63,152 bases of DNA from NCBI GenBank assembly GCA_031553435.1, contig JAVBLQ010000004.1:1-63152 (forward strand), in the 5' to 3' direction. The stretch is from JAVBLQ01 sp031553435 (GTDB lineage Bacteria > Bacteroidota > Bacteroidia > Bacteroidales > Azobacteroidaceae). The notes under the pieces are model-generated. The model saw only the letters and a list, made by a program, of their open reading frames with translations. It did not search any database and was not told where the DNA came from. Below, in pieces: positions 1 through 9,010 of this stretch (position 1 is its first letter; every line of letters starts with the position of its first letter). The translations under genes and the position numbers were made by a program.

Positions 1-1
1 T

Positions 2-529
2 TACGCTACCAATGGTCCCGTGACTTTAGGAGAAAATGCTCAACCAGCTTCCGGTTCCGGCCAGGGTCAATTCATTAAAGCTCCTGCATCGCCTTATGAT
101 TGGCGTAGCCCCCAGTATGATTTGATGTGGCGTCCTTACCAGAATGGGACTAATGATCCTTGTTCTTCCATTACCGACGACGGGACTTGGCGTGTACCTA
201 CCCAGGATGAATGGTCTGCTATTCTCTCCGGTACTTCCGGTTCAACTGCTCCCGGTATTGCTTCTGCTAACACCTGGACATGGACTGATAGAGGTTATGC
301 TATCAAACCCGACGGAATCACTACTACCCTTTTTCTGCCGGCCGCAGGCCGCCGTGACTACAGTAATGGACAGTTCTACTACGTTGGTACGGGCGCCCGC
401 TATTGGAGCAGTACACCGGGCGGTACGTACTCGCGGTACCTGTTCTTCGATGCCGGCGGCAACGTAATTCCGGGCTACATAGATAACCGTGCCTACGGCT
501 TCAGTGTCCGTTGCGTCGCCCAGAATTGA
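2..529 (+). CDS. FISUMP / C-type-lectin-like surface protein, 3' part (probable DGR target)
   Basis: The reading frame is open to the left edge, so this is the C-terminal part of a longer protein; GTG at 20 is only the first in-frame start codon in the window. Visible motifs are WRVPTQDEW, LPAAGRR, YWSSTPGG and the terminal GFSVRCVAQN, typical of the FISUMP (Fibrobacter succinogenes major paralogous) domain and of the C-type-lectin-like fold that DGRs diversify. Residues between the conserved blocks (RRDY, FYY, RY, FFD, GYI) are aromatic, charged or small, mostly in NNC/NNT codons, as expected if a template AAC/AAT had been mutagenised. It lacks the 3' identity block of the TR at 43937-44119, so it is not a target of that template. 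The gene is visibly more GC-rich than its neighbours. FISUMP family is clear; DGR target status is inferred. Confidence 0.75.
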   Translation, partial: YATNGPVTLGENAQPASGSGQGQFIKAPASPYDWRSPQYDLMWRPYQNGTNDPCSSITDDGTWRVPTQDEWSAILSGTSGSTAPGIASANTWTWTDRGYAIKPDGITTTLFLPAAGRRDYSNGQFYYVGTGARYWSSTPGGTYSRYLFFDAGGNVIPGYIDNRAYGFSVRCVAQN

Positions 530-544
530 TTCGTGAATAATGAC

Positions 545-699
545 TTAAATTAACAACATTTCCGTTGTGAAACGGATCCAAGGGCATGTCAACGCAGACA
601 ACTCCATACCCGCAAAGGTTATTTTATTCCTTTTAACACAGCCAGAGTGCGGAGTAGTTGGGGGAGGCCATTAGGGGGCCGCTCTGCGTTGGAACCTTT
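545..699. repeat. Structured ~150-bp repeat, copy 1
   Basis: This copy is nearly identical to 45743-45893. It starts 15 nt after the stop of the VR-like gene; the other copy starts at the stop of the DGR reverse transcriptase. Both contain a long-range stem (CAACGCAGA at 590-598 pairs with TCTGCGTTG at 683-691), an inner ACTCC/GGAGT pairing, a GGCC-ATTAGGG-GGCC motif and a small ACAAC/GTTGT hairpin at the 5' side. Conserved pairing suggests a structured RNA or a mobile structured DNA unit. I do not recognise it as a named family. Confidence 0.75.
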
Positions 700-707
700 G
701 ACAAGTA

Positions 708-780
708 ATTGAAAGTGGAAAATCGAAAATGATTTCGTGTGTAAGCATCATTTTCAATTTTCCACTTTCCATTTTCAATT
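708..780. repeat. Intergenic palindrome (GAAAGTGGAAAAT family)
   Basis: Imperfect long palindrome: GAAAGTGGAAAATCGAAAATGAT is mirrored by ATCATTTTCAATTTTCCACTTTC. The loop sequence CGTGTGTAAGC also occurs in the loop of the different palindrome at 13231-13284, so the two share an origin. It probably acts as a transcription stop between the FISUMP gene and the gntR gene. Confidence 0.7.
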
Positions 781-824
781 CATTCATTCATTCAGTATTA
801 TTTTTTGAAACTTTAAAAATTTTA

Positions 825-858
825 TTTGTTGATTTTCAATAAATAAATCTTAATTTTG
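825..858 (+). promoter_or_regulatory. Promoter of the GntR-family gene
   Basis: Bacteroidota-type promoter: -7 box TAATTTTG at 851-858, with TTTG at 825-828 (22-bp spacer) or GTTG at 828-831 (19-bp spacer). Transcription would start about 10 nt before the ATG at 876. Confidence 0.6.
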
Positions 859-875
859 CAGTTTAAAGTAATGCT

Positions 876-1652
876 ATGGACGACAATATATTTTCAAAAA
901 TAGGAACCTCTCAAACACTGAGCCAAAAAATTGAACGAAGGATTGAAGAGGCTATCCGTCAACGCAAACTTATTCCCGGAAATAAACTTCCTTCGGAAAA
1001 AGAATTGTGTGCATCGTTTGCGGTGAGCCGTACAGCCTTGCGTGAAGCTTTAAGGAGGTTGAGCGCCAGAGGTTTGATTGAAATCAAAAAAGGTAGCGGA
1101 ATGTATGTTGCCGAAATAGCTATTGAAGATGCTGTCAAGTCATTAAACTTATATTACGACCTTCGGTTTGATTCGAATCTGATAGCCCAAATGATTGAAA
1201 TGAGAAGTTTATTCGAACCCCAGATAGCTCGTCTGGCAGCAAGAAACAGAACCACTAATGATATAAAGATCCTGCAGCAAAATATCATAGACCTGGAGCA
1301 ATGCAATCCTGATAATACCCAACTGGAAGTTGATATTATTAACCGTTTTCACATGCATTTATCCAAAGCTACGGGAAATCCGATGATTATTGTCAGTATG
1401 GAGCCTATTTATTCTTTAATCCCGAGGATGAGGAATTTTATGTACGCCAATGTGGATGGTGAAAAAGAATATACTCTAACCGCTCATAAAAATATATTAC
1501 AAGCCGTTAAAGTCAAGGATGAATTGGTTAGCTATAATGAGACAGCTGCTTTATTGAAACGGAACTTTGAAGTATATGATAAGTATTTCAAAGCGCTGTT
1601 ATTATCATCCAATAAAACAGAAACCAATTCTTTTGTTAATCTGGACTTTTAA
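876..1652 (+). CDS. FadR/GntR-family transcriptional regulator
   Basis: 258-aa cytoplasmic repressor-type protein. Residues about 13-78 form the GntR winged helix-turn-helix (KLPSEKELCASFAVSRTALREAL, then a GLIEIKKGSG wing). Residues about 100-235 are a helical FCD ligand-binding domain, which in this family binds small acids or sugars. It converges on murQ with only a 7-nt gap, and the MurNAc salvage genes follow, so it plausibly senses a MurNAc-derived metabolite. The family is certain; the ligand is inferred from context. Confidence 0.9.
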   Translation: MDDNIFSKIGTSQTLSQKIERRIEEAIRQRKLIPGNKLPSEKELCASFAVSRTALREALRRLSARGLIEIKKGSGMYVAEIAIEDAVKSLNLYYDLRFDSNLIAQMIEMRSLFEPQIARLAARNRTTNDIKILQQNIIDLEQCNPDNTQLEVDIINRFHMHLSKATGNPMIIVSMEPIYSLIPRMRNFMYANVDGEKEYTLTAHKNILQAVKVKDELVSYNETAALLKRNFEVYDKYFKALLLSSNKTETNSFVNLDF

Positions 1653-1659
1653 GAGATGA

Positions 1660-2472
1660 TCATATCGCATTTTTCATAGCATCCAAAGCCTTCTTCACAG
1701 ATCCGTGACTTAAAAGCATTTCTAATGCTTGTTCTTTGGAAATATTTAATTCTTCCATAATCATACGAGTACCTCTTTCTATTAACTTTTTGTTGGTTAA
1801 TTGCATATTAACCATTTTGTTCCCTTTGACACGTCCCATCTTGATCATTAATGTGGTGGAAAGCATGTTCAATATAAGTTTTTGAGCTGTACCCGCCTTT
1901 AAACGGGTACTTCCCGTAACAAATTCAGGTCCCACAATTGCTTCGATAGGATATTCGGAAACGAGAGACAGTGGAGATCCCGGGTTACATGTAATACATC
2001 CTGTAAGTAACCCATGTTCACGTGCTGCTTTTATTCCGCCAATGACATAAGGTGTTGTCCCGGAAGCTGCAATTCCTATGACAGTATCCAGTTTGTTGAT
2101 ATCCAATTCCTGTAGTTCTTGCCAGGCCATTTCCATATCATCTTCGGCGCCTTCTATGGCTTTGCGTAATGCAGTATCGCCCCCTGCAATCAATCCGATG
2201 ACTATTCCGGGAGAAACCCCGAAAGTAGGAGGAAGTTCCGATGCATCTAATACTCCAAGTCTGCCGCTGGTTCCTGCTCCAAGGTAAAAAACACGTCCAC
2301 CTGAAGGCATACGTTCCAATATTTTTTCAATCAGAACTTCTATCTGAGGGATTGCTTTTTTAATTGCCAAATGAATCTTGGCATCTTCGTCATTAATCCC
2401 TGTTAAAAGTTCATGAACAGACATCTTATCTAAATGTCTGTATTTGGACGGAGATTCTGTAATACTTATCAT
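1660..2472 (-). CDS. murQ: N-acetylmuramic acid 6-phosphate etherase
   Basis: 270 aa, the usual length for MurQ. It cleaves the D-lactyl ether of MurNAc-6-phosphate, giving GlcNAc-6-phosphate and lactate during peptidoglycan recycling in the cytoplasm. The SIS sugar-phosphate fold is visible: GAGTSGRLGVLDASELPPTFG at about residues 66-86, including the SELPPTFG block with the family's catalytic Glu, then GGDTALRKAIEGAED and ASGTTPYVIGG. Lies 6 nt downstream of the kinase gene, so the two form an operon. In Tannerella forsythia the same kinase and etherase work with a MurNAc transporter. Confidence 0.96.
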   Translation of the reverse strand: MISITESPSKYRHLDKMSVHELLTGINDEDAKIHLAIKKAIPQIEVLIEKILERMPSGGRVFYLGAGTSGRLGVLDASELPPTFGVSPGIVIGLIAGGDTALRKAIEGAEDDMEMAWQELQELDINKLDTVIGIAASGTTPYVIGGIKAAREHGLLTGCITCNPGSPLSLVSEYPIEAIVGPEFVTGSTRLKAGTAQKLILNMLSTTLMIKMGRVKGNKMVNMQLTNKKLIERGTRMIMEELNISKEQALEMLLSHGSVKKALDAMKNAI

Positions 2473-2478
2473 TTTGTT

Positions 2479-3321
2479 TTAATTTTTAATTGATAATAGA
2501 TGGTACTCTACTAAACCTTCCATTGGAGATTGGGTAATCTTACCTAATTTTAATCCGGATTTTTCCAACACTTTTTTCATAATTTCCTGGAAATAAAATG
2601 CAATACTTCCGGTAAAATGAATAGGAAGTTGTAATACCGATTGGTACTGTAACAAATTTCGAGCCACAAATTCGTTGAAACTTGTTTCCACTATGAATTT
2701 TATGGATTCACAATCCATATGTTTTGCAATGAATTTTGTATATTGGGCTAAGTAACGGTTAGGAAATGGTTTTCGGTAAACATGTTCTAAAATATCTCCC
2801 GCTGTTACCGGATAAGTGAAGAAGAAATCATTACGGATTGTTTCAGGAAGCTGGTTTTTAAGTATATCTGCGATTAGTTTTTTTCCTAAAACAGCTCCGC
2901 TTCCTTCGTCTCCAAGAATAAATCCCAGGGGAGAAACGTTGTGAGCGATCTCTTTGCCGTCATAATAACAAGAATTTGATCCCGTCCCTAGAATACAGGC
3001 AATTCCTTCCTGATTCTGACACAAGGAACGTGCAGCTGCCAATAGATCCGAATTAACTTCTATCGATTTTGTTTCGAAAAAAGAAGACAAAGCTTCTGAT
3101 ACAACTGACACTTTGGCTGGAATGCAGCCAGCTCCATAAAAAAAGACAGATGAGACATCATCCTTTGAAATTAAAAACTCAGTATTTAAAATATGCAGAA
3201 TTTCCTCTTTTTCCAAAAAAAAAGGATTGATTCCACTTGTAATACAACTTGAAATTTCAAGGCCATTTCCTATCAATTTCCATTCGGTTTTTGTTGATCC
3301 GCTATCTGCTATTAAAATCAT
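2479..3321 (-). CDS. murK: BadF/BadG-type sugar kinase (MurNAc/GlcNAc kinase)
   Basis: 280 aa from the ATG at 3321. The protein then begins MILIADSGSTKTEW, the ATP-binding phosphate-1 motif of the ASKHA fold; GTGSNS and GDEGSGAVLGKK follow. The in-frame ATG at 3345 is rejected because the likely transcription start, 7-8 nt after the TAATTTTG box (3351-3358, minus strand), lies at about 3344. It should phosphorylate MurNAc (or GlcNAc) at O6 and feed MurQ, which is 6 nt downstream. Substrate is inferred from pairing with murQ and from MurK of Tannerella/Clostridium. Confidence 0.88.
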   Translation of the reverse strand: MILIADSGSTKTEWKLIGNGLEISSCITSGINPFFLEKEEILHILNTEFLISKDDVSSVFFYGAGCIPAKVSVVSEALSSFFETKSIEVNSDLLAAARSLCQNQEGIACILGTGSNSCYYDGKEIAHNVSPLGFILGDEGSGAVLGKKLIADILKNQLPETIRNDFFFTYPVTAGDILEHVYRKPFPNRYLAQYTKFIAKHMDCESIKFIVETSFNEFVARNLLQYQSVLQLPIHFTGSIAFYFQEIMKKVLEKSGLKLGKITQSPMEGLVEYHLLSIKN

Positions 3322-3350
3322 ATTAAATAGGTTTACAGGCATCAAACATA

Positions 3351-3358
3351 CAAAATTA
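3351..3358 (-). promoter_or_regulatory. -7 box of murK-murQ
   Basis: CAAAATTA on the plus strand is TAATTTTG on the minus strand, 30 nt upstream of the ATG at 3321. No clear -33 TTTG was found at the expected spacing. Confidence 0.45.
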
Positions 3359-3400
3359 AAATTGAAAAAAAAAATAAATTTGTATTATGTATGATAACTT

Positions 3401-3431
3401 ATTGCATTTTTAAAAAATATACTTATTTTTG
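3401..3431 (+). promoter_or_regulatory. Promoter of the amidase-like gene
   Basis: ATTG at 3401-3404, a 19-bp spacer, then TATTTTTG at 3424-3431, about 40 nt before the ATG at 3472. It is divergent from the murK promoter. Confidence 0.55.
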
Positions 3432-3471
3432 ATGCATAAAAATTAAAATAAATCATCTGCATAAAAATATC

Positions 3472-6400
3472 ATGAAAGCAATGGGGAAGAACATTTTGAA
3501 CTATTTTACTATCATTTTGTTATTTTTTGCATTTCAGATGAATGGTTTGATTTTTTCTCAATCGTCAAAAGATCAAAAGTTGAGCCGGGATATTGAAAAG
3601 AGATTAAAAAATTATCCGGCTTATTTTGAAAATTGGAGACATCTGGGTAAAATCAAACTCGATACAATTGTTTCAAGTAACCAACAAAAAACAATTAACC
3701 TTTATTTTAATGCTATTCTTGCATATACTCCTGTCAGGGAATCTTATGTTGACAGTATTCAATCACTTATCAAACATGATTTAGGCAAAAAATATCGTTC
3801 ATTTCATATCAATATCTATTCCAATAAACGTTTGTTGGAAGAATTTATTCCAAATTATTACAGATATAAAATTGTTAGAGATGAAAGCCGCTATAAAAAA
3901 CAACCGGAAATAATCCGAAAACCACTTGTCTCTTATCCGGATCATTCGTTTTACTCCAAAGGATTGCAGGGATGTAATATTGCTTTGTGGCATAGTCACG
4001 GATGGTATTACGAAGCTCGTTTGGATCGTTGGGAATGGCAACGGGCGCGACTTTTCGGTACTGTGGAAGATATAAGTCCGATGACTTATGTGTTACCATT
4101 TATTGCTCCCATGCTTGAAAATGCAGGAGCCACGACATTTATTCCGAGAGAAAGGGATACTCATCCTACGGAAATAATTATAGACAATGATTATTCTTCC
4201 GGAAAATCGGAGTTTTTCATTATTAATCAAAAAGAAGAATGGAAAAACGAATCCAAAGGATTTGCATGGAAGGATACTCTTTACAATGACGAAAATCCTT
4301 TTGAGTTGGGAACTTACCTTTCAATTAATGCTTCAAAGTCAGATACCGCCAAAGTGATTTATTTTCCTGAAATTCCGGAAGACGGTGAATATGCCGTTTA
4401 TTTATCCTGGGTGGCAAAACCAAACAATTCGGATGCTGTTCACTATATGGTTTATCATGCCGGAGGTCAAACGCCGGTCATCGTAAATCAACAAATCGGA
4501 GGAAAAACATGGATTTATATAGGGAAGTTTCCTTTTTATAAAGGAAAGAACTATGAGAGAGGACGAATCGAATTGATTAACATTTGTGCTGACGGAAGTA
4601 CAATTACAGCTGATGCAATTAAAATAGGAGGGGGTACAGGAAGCATTGCCCGGCGCCCGGCAAACGAATATGTTTCACAACAATGGTCTCTTTCAGATGC
4701 TAAAAATCCATCGTTTGATCCATCAAACGATTTGAAACAAGCCGATTACTCATGGAAATTGAGTGATAAAGCACGATATCTGGAAGGAGCGCGATATTTT
4801 CTTCAATATGCCGGGATGCCGCCATCTGTTTATAGTCCGAACCAGGGAAAAAATGATTACAATGATGATTATCAATCGCGTGGAGATTGGGTCAATTACC
4901 TGATGGGGCAACATGTAGAGCCTGCGTTAGATTCTGCTTTGACCGGACTGCAAATTCCTATTGATTTATCTCTGGCTTTTCATACAGATGCCGGTGTGAA
5001 ATCCAATGATTCAATTATCGGAACATTAGCTATATACAATACGCTCTATGGCGATACTGTTTTTCCGGATGGAAGTTCCCGGATGAGAAGCCGGGATTTG
5101 TCAGACCTGATACAGACACAAATTGTTTCGGATATTCGTTCCCGGTTCAATCCGGAATGGACTCGCAGGGGATTATGGGACAAGTCTTATTCTGAAGCCT
5201 GGAGGCCCAAAGTTCCGGCTATGTTGCTCGAACTTTTATCACATCAGAATCTGGCGGATGTTAAATTCAGTTTGGATCCCCGTTATCGTTTTGCCGTCAG
5301 TCGTGCTATTTATAAAGGTATATTGCGTTTTCTGGCAGAACAGAATAAGCGGGAATATGTTGTTCAACCCTTGGCTCCAGATCATTTTTCAATCCAAATA
5401 ATGGAAAATAAACGGGTTCGTTTAAATTGGCAACCGGTTTCCGATCCTTTGGAAATAACTGCCGAAGCAAAATTATACAAGGTATATATGCGTGAAGGAG
5501 ATCTGGGATTTGATTCCGGAACGCAAACGGATCATACAAGTTTGGATATAGATTTATCAAAAGAAAATACAATTTATAGTTTCAAAGTCAAGGCTTTGAA
5601 TGAAGGAGGAGAAAGTTTTCCTTCCGAAACTTTATCTGTAGGTATAATAAATAATGGGAAAAAGCCGGTGCTGATTGTCAATTCTTTTGACCGGATCAGC
5701 GGACCTGAAATCATTGACGGAGAAGATATTGCAGGAATAGCCTGGTGGAATGACCAGGGAGTCCCGATGATTTCCGATATAGGTTTTACCGGAAAACAAT
5801 ATGACTATGAGCGTAGCCATGCCTGGTTGGATGATGATAATCCCGGTTGGGGAGCCTCTTATGCTGATATGGAAGGGAAAATTATTCCGGGAAATACTTT
5901 TGATTTTACTATCATTCACGGAAAATCTGTGATGAATGCCGGCTATTCCTTTGTATCGGCAAGTAATGAAATTTTTGAAAAAAACACTTTTGATCCCGGC
6001 AATTATTCGACTTTAGATATTATATTTGGAGAACAACGTTCAACACCGGATTATATCCGGCCGGAAGAGAAAAATTTTGTTGTCTACACCCCTGGAATGA
6101 TGGAATCTATCCGGAAATTTGCAGATGCACAAACTCCTGTATTCATTTCCGGAGCCTACACCGGAACGGATATGGTTGAAAATAAAGATAGTATGGCTAT
6201 GCGATTTACTGCCGGTTATTTACATTATTCATGGCAAACCAATCATGCCGATAATATGGGACAGTTGAAACGAACGGATTTATCACCTTCCGCTTTTCCG
6301 GAAACATTACATTTCAACACAAAATATAATCCTGCAATTTACACGGTAGAAGCTCCCGATGCAATTGAACCTGCCGGGAAAGAAGCCGTATCTTTGTATC

Positions 6401-6543
6401 GCTATACGAGCAATAACACGAGCGCAGGAGTAATATATTCCGGAAAAAACAAAACAATTGTTCTGGGTTTTCCCTTTGAAACGATTTTAGATGAAAAGGA
6501 AAGGGATGAGTTGATGAAAGCAATAATTAATAGTGAATGGTGA
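3472..6543 (+). CDS. Secreted N-acetylmuramoyl-L-alanine amidase-like protein with golvesin-like and FN3 domains
   Basis: 1023 aa with an N-terminal signal segment (residues about 8-29). The amidase fold seems split by an insertion: GCNIALWHSHGWYY and ENAGATTFIPRERD at about 165-225, then AFHTDAG and KVPAMLLELLSHQNLAD at about 500-600. Between them (about 260-385) is a beta-rich golvesin-C-terminal-like domain; a fibronectin-III-like domain lies at about 640-720, and a long C-terminal region ends the protein. Such proteins are often annotated as xanthan lyase in Bacteroidota, but the gene neighbourhood argues for removal of stem peptides from peptidoglycan in the periplasm. The last codons (NSEW-stop) lie inside the palindrome that follows. 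Confidence 0.75.
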   Translation: MKAMGKNILNYFTIILLFFAFQMNGLIFSQSSKDQKLSRDIEKRLKNYPAYFENWRHLGKIKLDTIVSSNQQKTINLYFNAILAYTPVRESYVDSIQSLIKHDLGKKYRSFHINIYSNKRLLEEFIPNYYRYKIVRDESRYKKQPEIIRKPLVSYPDHSFYSKGLQGCNIALWHSHGWYYEARLDRWEWQRARLFGTVEDISPMTYVLPFIAPMLENAGATTFIPRERDTHPTEIIIDNDYSSGKSEFFIINQKEEWKNESKGFAWKDTLYNDENPFELGTYLSINASKSDTAKVIYFPEIPEDGEYAVYLSWVAKPNNSDAVHYMVYHAGGQTPVIVNQQIGGKTWIYIGKFPFYKGKNYERGRIELINICADGSTITADAIKIGGGTGSIARRPANEYVSQQWSLSDAKNPSFDPSNDLKQADYSWKLSDKARYLEGARYFLQYAGMPPSVYSPNQGKNDYNDDYQSRGDWVNYLMGQHVEPALDSALTGLQIPIDLSLAFHTDAGVKSNDSIIGTLAIYNTLYGDTVFPDGSSRMRSRDLSDLIQTQIVSDIRSRFNPEWTRRGLWDKSYSEAWRPKVPAMLLELLSHQNLADVKFSLDPRYRFAVSRAIYKGILRFLAEQNKREYVVQPLAPDHFSIQIMENKRVRLNWQPVSDPLEITAEAKLYKVYMREGDLGFDSGTQTDHTSLDIDLSKENTIYSFKVKALNEGGESFPSETLSVGIINNGKKPVLIVNSFDRISGPEIIDGEDIAGIAWWNDQGVPMISDIGFTGKQYDYERSHAWLDDDNPGWGASYADMEGKIIPGNTFDFTIIHGKSVMNAGYSFVSASNEIFEKNTFDPGNYSTLDIIFGEQRSTPDYIRPEEKNFVVYTPGMMESIRKFADAQTPVFISGAYTGTDMVENKDSMAMRFTAGYLHYSWQTNHADNMGQLKRTDLSPSAFPETLHFNTKYNPAIYTVEAPDAIEPAGKEAVSLYRYTSNNTSAGVIYSGKNKTIVLGFPFETILDEKERDELMKAIINSEW

Positions 6544-6635
6544 GGCTCGCTTTGCCCGCTGTGAATAGTGAAAGTAATGTATGATTAACTATTCACAAAG
6601 AACGAAGAGACTCTCACTATTCACCATTCACTAAA
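6528..6635. repeat. Intergenic palindrome (GTGAATGGTGA family)
   Basis: Repeated words AATAGTGAATGGTGAG and CTCACTATTCACCATTCACT lie in opposite orientation, with an inner GTGAATAGTGAAAG/CTATTCAC pair. Same family as 20060-20097 and 32618-32752, also with a CTCGCTTTGC-like insert. The stop codon of the upstream gene is within it. Confidence 0.65.
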
Positions 6636-6641
6636 TACAAT

Positions 6642-8060
6642 ATGATGGAAAAAAAGATCACCTGCATTTTACCTTTTGGTAAAGGCTCAGAAACAATCAA
6701 TACAGTTCGGGAATTAGAGTCCAATGCCTGTGTTGATAAAGTTATTGTTCTGGAAGATGAAGCGGAAAAATTACAACAAACATCTGTTCTGAGAAAATTA
6801 GTGGGAGAAACTTCAACAGATTATGTTCTGATTTATACTCAATCATTGCAATTGAAATTAGGAGCTTATGCTCTGGAACGAATGTTAAAAACGGCTATAG
6901 ATACTGAAGCTGGATTGGTTTATGCCGATTGTTATAAGATCAAAGATGGAAAACAGCAAATACATCCTGTCATTGATTATCAGGAGGGAAGTTTGCGTGA
7001 TGATTTCGATTTCGGATCATTGCTTCTTTATAAAACTACAGCTTTTAAACAAGCTGTTGAAAAGATGATTGTTGAATATCAGTTTGCCGCTTTGTATGAT
7101 TTGCGGTTAAAAGTATCTCAACATCATTGTTTTGTCCGTTTGCCTGAGTATTTATATACGGAATTGGAGACAGACAATCGTCGTTCGGGAGAAAAAATCT
7201 TTGATTATGTCGATCCGAAAAACCGGCAGGTGCAGATCGAGATGGAACAGGCCTGTACCCAACATTTAAAGGATATAAAAGCCTGGTTAAAACCGGAATT
7301 CAATGAAGTGGAATTTACAAAAGCTACGTTTCCGGTCGAAGCTTCTGTGGTGATCCCTGTCCGCAATCGTGAAAAAACGATTGAAGATGCTGTCCGTTCA
7401 GTATTGATGCAAAAAACGGATTTTGCTTTTAACCTGATCGTTGTGGATAATCATTCTACAGACAAAACCACCGCAATACTTCAAAGTCTTGCAAAAGAAG
7501 ATAATCGCCTGATTCACATAATTCCTCAAAGAGATGATCTAGGTATCGGCGGATGTTGGAACGAAGCAATCATGAATGAAAAATGTGGAAAGTTTGCCGT
7601 CCAACTTGACAGCGACGATTTGTATATCGATGAAAATGTACTGACAAAAATTGTCCGTGCATTTTATGAACAAAATTGTGCAATGGTGGTCGGAACCTAT
7701 AAAATGGTCAATTTCAAGTTGGAAGAAATTCCACCCGGAATCATCGACCACAAAGAATGGACACCGGACAACGGACGAAATAATGCTTTGCGTATCAATG
7801 GTTTGGGTGCTCCCCGTGCTTTTTATACTCCGGTATTGAGGGAAATAAAAGTTCCCAATACCAGTTATGGAGAAGATTATGCCGTAGGTTTAGCCATTTC
7901 GAGAAATTATCAGATCGGACGGATATACGAGCCTCTTTATCTGTGTCGTCGTTGGGATGACAATTCCGACGCGTCATTGGATATCGTAAAAATGAATGGA
8001 CACAATCTGTATAAAGACAGGATACGGACGATAGAGTTGTTGGCGAGAAAAAATAAATAA
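6642..8060 (+). CDS. Family 2 glycosyltransferase
   Basis: 472 aa, no signal peptide. Residues about 230-440 are a GT-A family 2 domain: ASVVIPVRNREKTI, the nucleotide-binding VVDNHSTDKT, the DxD metal site in QLDSDDLYID, and acidic GEDYAVG near the end. Residues 1-220 resemble a second, degenerate GT-A fold without a DxD. Starts an apparent four-gene operon (gaps of 8, 43 and 6 nt) with DUF4922, SpoIID-like and AmpG-like genes. Probably adds sugar to a cell-envelope product; acceptor unknown. Confidence 0.88.
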   Translation: MMEKKITCILPFGKGSETINTVRELESNACVDKVIVLEDEAEKLQQTSVLRKLVGETSTDYVLIYTQSLQLKLGAYALERMLKTAIDTEAGLVYADCYKIKDGKQQIHPVIDYQEGSLRDDFDFGSLLLYKTTAFKQAVEKMIVEYQFAALYDLRLKVSQHHCFVRLPEYLYTELETDNRRSGEKIFDYVDPKNRQVQIEMEQACTQHLKDIKAWLKPEFNEVEFTKATFPVEASVVIPVRNREKTIEDAVRSVLMQKTDFAFNLIVVDNHSTDKTTAILQSLAKEDNRLIHIIPQRDDLGIGGCWNEAIMNEKCGKFAVQLDSDDLYIDENVLTKIVRAFYEQNCAMVVGTYKMVNFKLEEIPPGIIDHKEWTPDNGRNNALRINGLGAPRAFYTPVLREIKVPNTSYGEDYAVGLAISRNYQIGRIYEPLYLCRRWDDNSDASLDIVKMNGHNLYKDRIRTIELLARKNK

Positions 8061-8068
8061 AGTCATCA

Positions 8069-9010
8069 ATGAACACTCTCAATTCACAAGTAAAAAACTT
8101 GATAAAATCCCAGCTTCAGACCTGGGATTTAGCTGCTAAAAATTATGCCGGTTTAGCGTCTGTTATTACCCGGGAGCTTGCTTTTGACGGATTTAAGATG
8201 TCATTGCAATTTAATCCGGAAAGAATGCGTTCGTCGGCAGCTAAAGTGGATGCCCAATCGATTCGTGAACGGAAATGCTTTCTTTGTTTGCACAATCTGC
8301 CGGAACAGCAGGAAGGCGTCGATTTTATGGATAAGTATTCCATTTTGGTCAATCCTTTTCCGATTTTCAATCAACACCTGACAATCCCGGACAAACGCCA
8401 TGTTGATCAGTTATTTGAGGGAAGAATGGACGATATGTTGATGCTTGCCAAGTTGTTGCCGGATTTTATTGTATTTTATAATGGACCTAAATGCGGGGCT
8501 TCCGCTCCCGATCATTTCCATTTTCAAGCCGGAAATAAAGGTTTTTTGCCATTGGAAAATGACTTTCATTTTTTCAAAAGAAAAAAACTATTGAAGGAAC
8601 ATTATTATGGCAATATTTTCACTATGGAAAATTATCTCCGGCAAGTAATCATTTTTGAGAGTTCAGAACCTCGTTGGATTAACAATGAATTCGAGGCTCT
8701 AATGTCTTCATTGAGAGAAATTCAGCCGGACGAACCTGAACCATTGATGAATATCGTGGTGAACTATTTTGAATATCATTGGCAGGTCTATGTTTTTCCA
8801 CGGGCTAAACATCGTCCGTCTCATTTTTTCGAGGAAGGAGATAAACAAATTTTATTCAGCCCCGGCGCCGTTGATTTCGGTGGGACTTTAATTTTTCCCC
8901 GGAAAGAAGATTTTGAAAAAGTAGACCAGAAAATCATACAGGAAATGTTTGGAGAACTTACATTAACTGAAGGAATAACACAAAGGCACGAAGACACAAA
9001 GAAATATTAG
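8069..9010 (+). CDS. DUF4922 protein, HIT/ATP-adenylyltransferase-like
   Basis: 313 aa. The CGASAPDHFHFQAG segment at about residues 147-160 is a HIT-superfamily active-site block (HxHxQ type), and the C-terminal HWQVYVFPRAKHRPS resembles the second nucleotide-binding part of Ap4A phosphorylase / GDP-hexose phosphorylase relatives. A nucleotide-sugar phosphorylase or nucleotidyl transferase role is therefore plausible; no substrate can be read. Its last residues (RHEDTKKY) are encoded by the left arm of a perfect 16-bp palindrome, so the present C-terminus was set by that repeat. Confidence 0.78.
   Translation: MNTLNSQVKNLIKSQLQTWDLAAKNYAGLASVITRELAFDGFKMSLQFNPERMRSSAAKVDAQSIRERKCFLCLHNLPEQQEGVDFMDKYSILVNPFPIFNQHLTIPDKRHVDQLFEGRMDDMLMLAKLLPDFIVFYNGPKCGASAPDHFHFQAGNKGFLPLENDFHFFKRKKLLKEHYYGNIFTMENYLRQVIIFESSEPRWINNEFEALMSSLREIQPDEPEPLMNIVVNYFEYHWQVYVFPRAKHRPSHFFEEGDKQILFSPGAVDFGGTLIFPRKEDFEKVDQKIIQEMFGELTLTEGITQRHEDTKKY

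Noticed and set aside
2..529. Left-edge gene as a second target of the TR at 43937-44119
   Set aside because: No stretch of DNA identity like the 28-bp IMH exists at its 3' end; the resemblance is only in the protein motif (FSVRCV).
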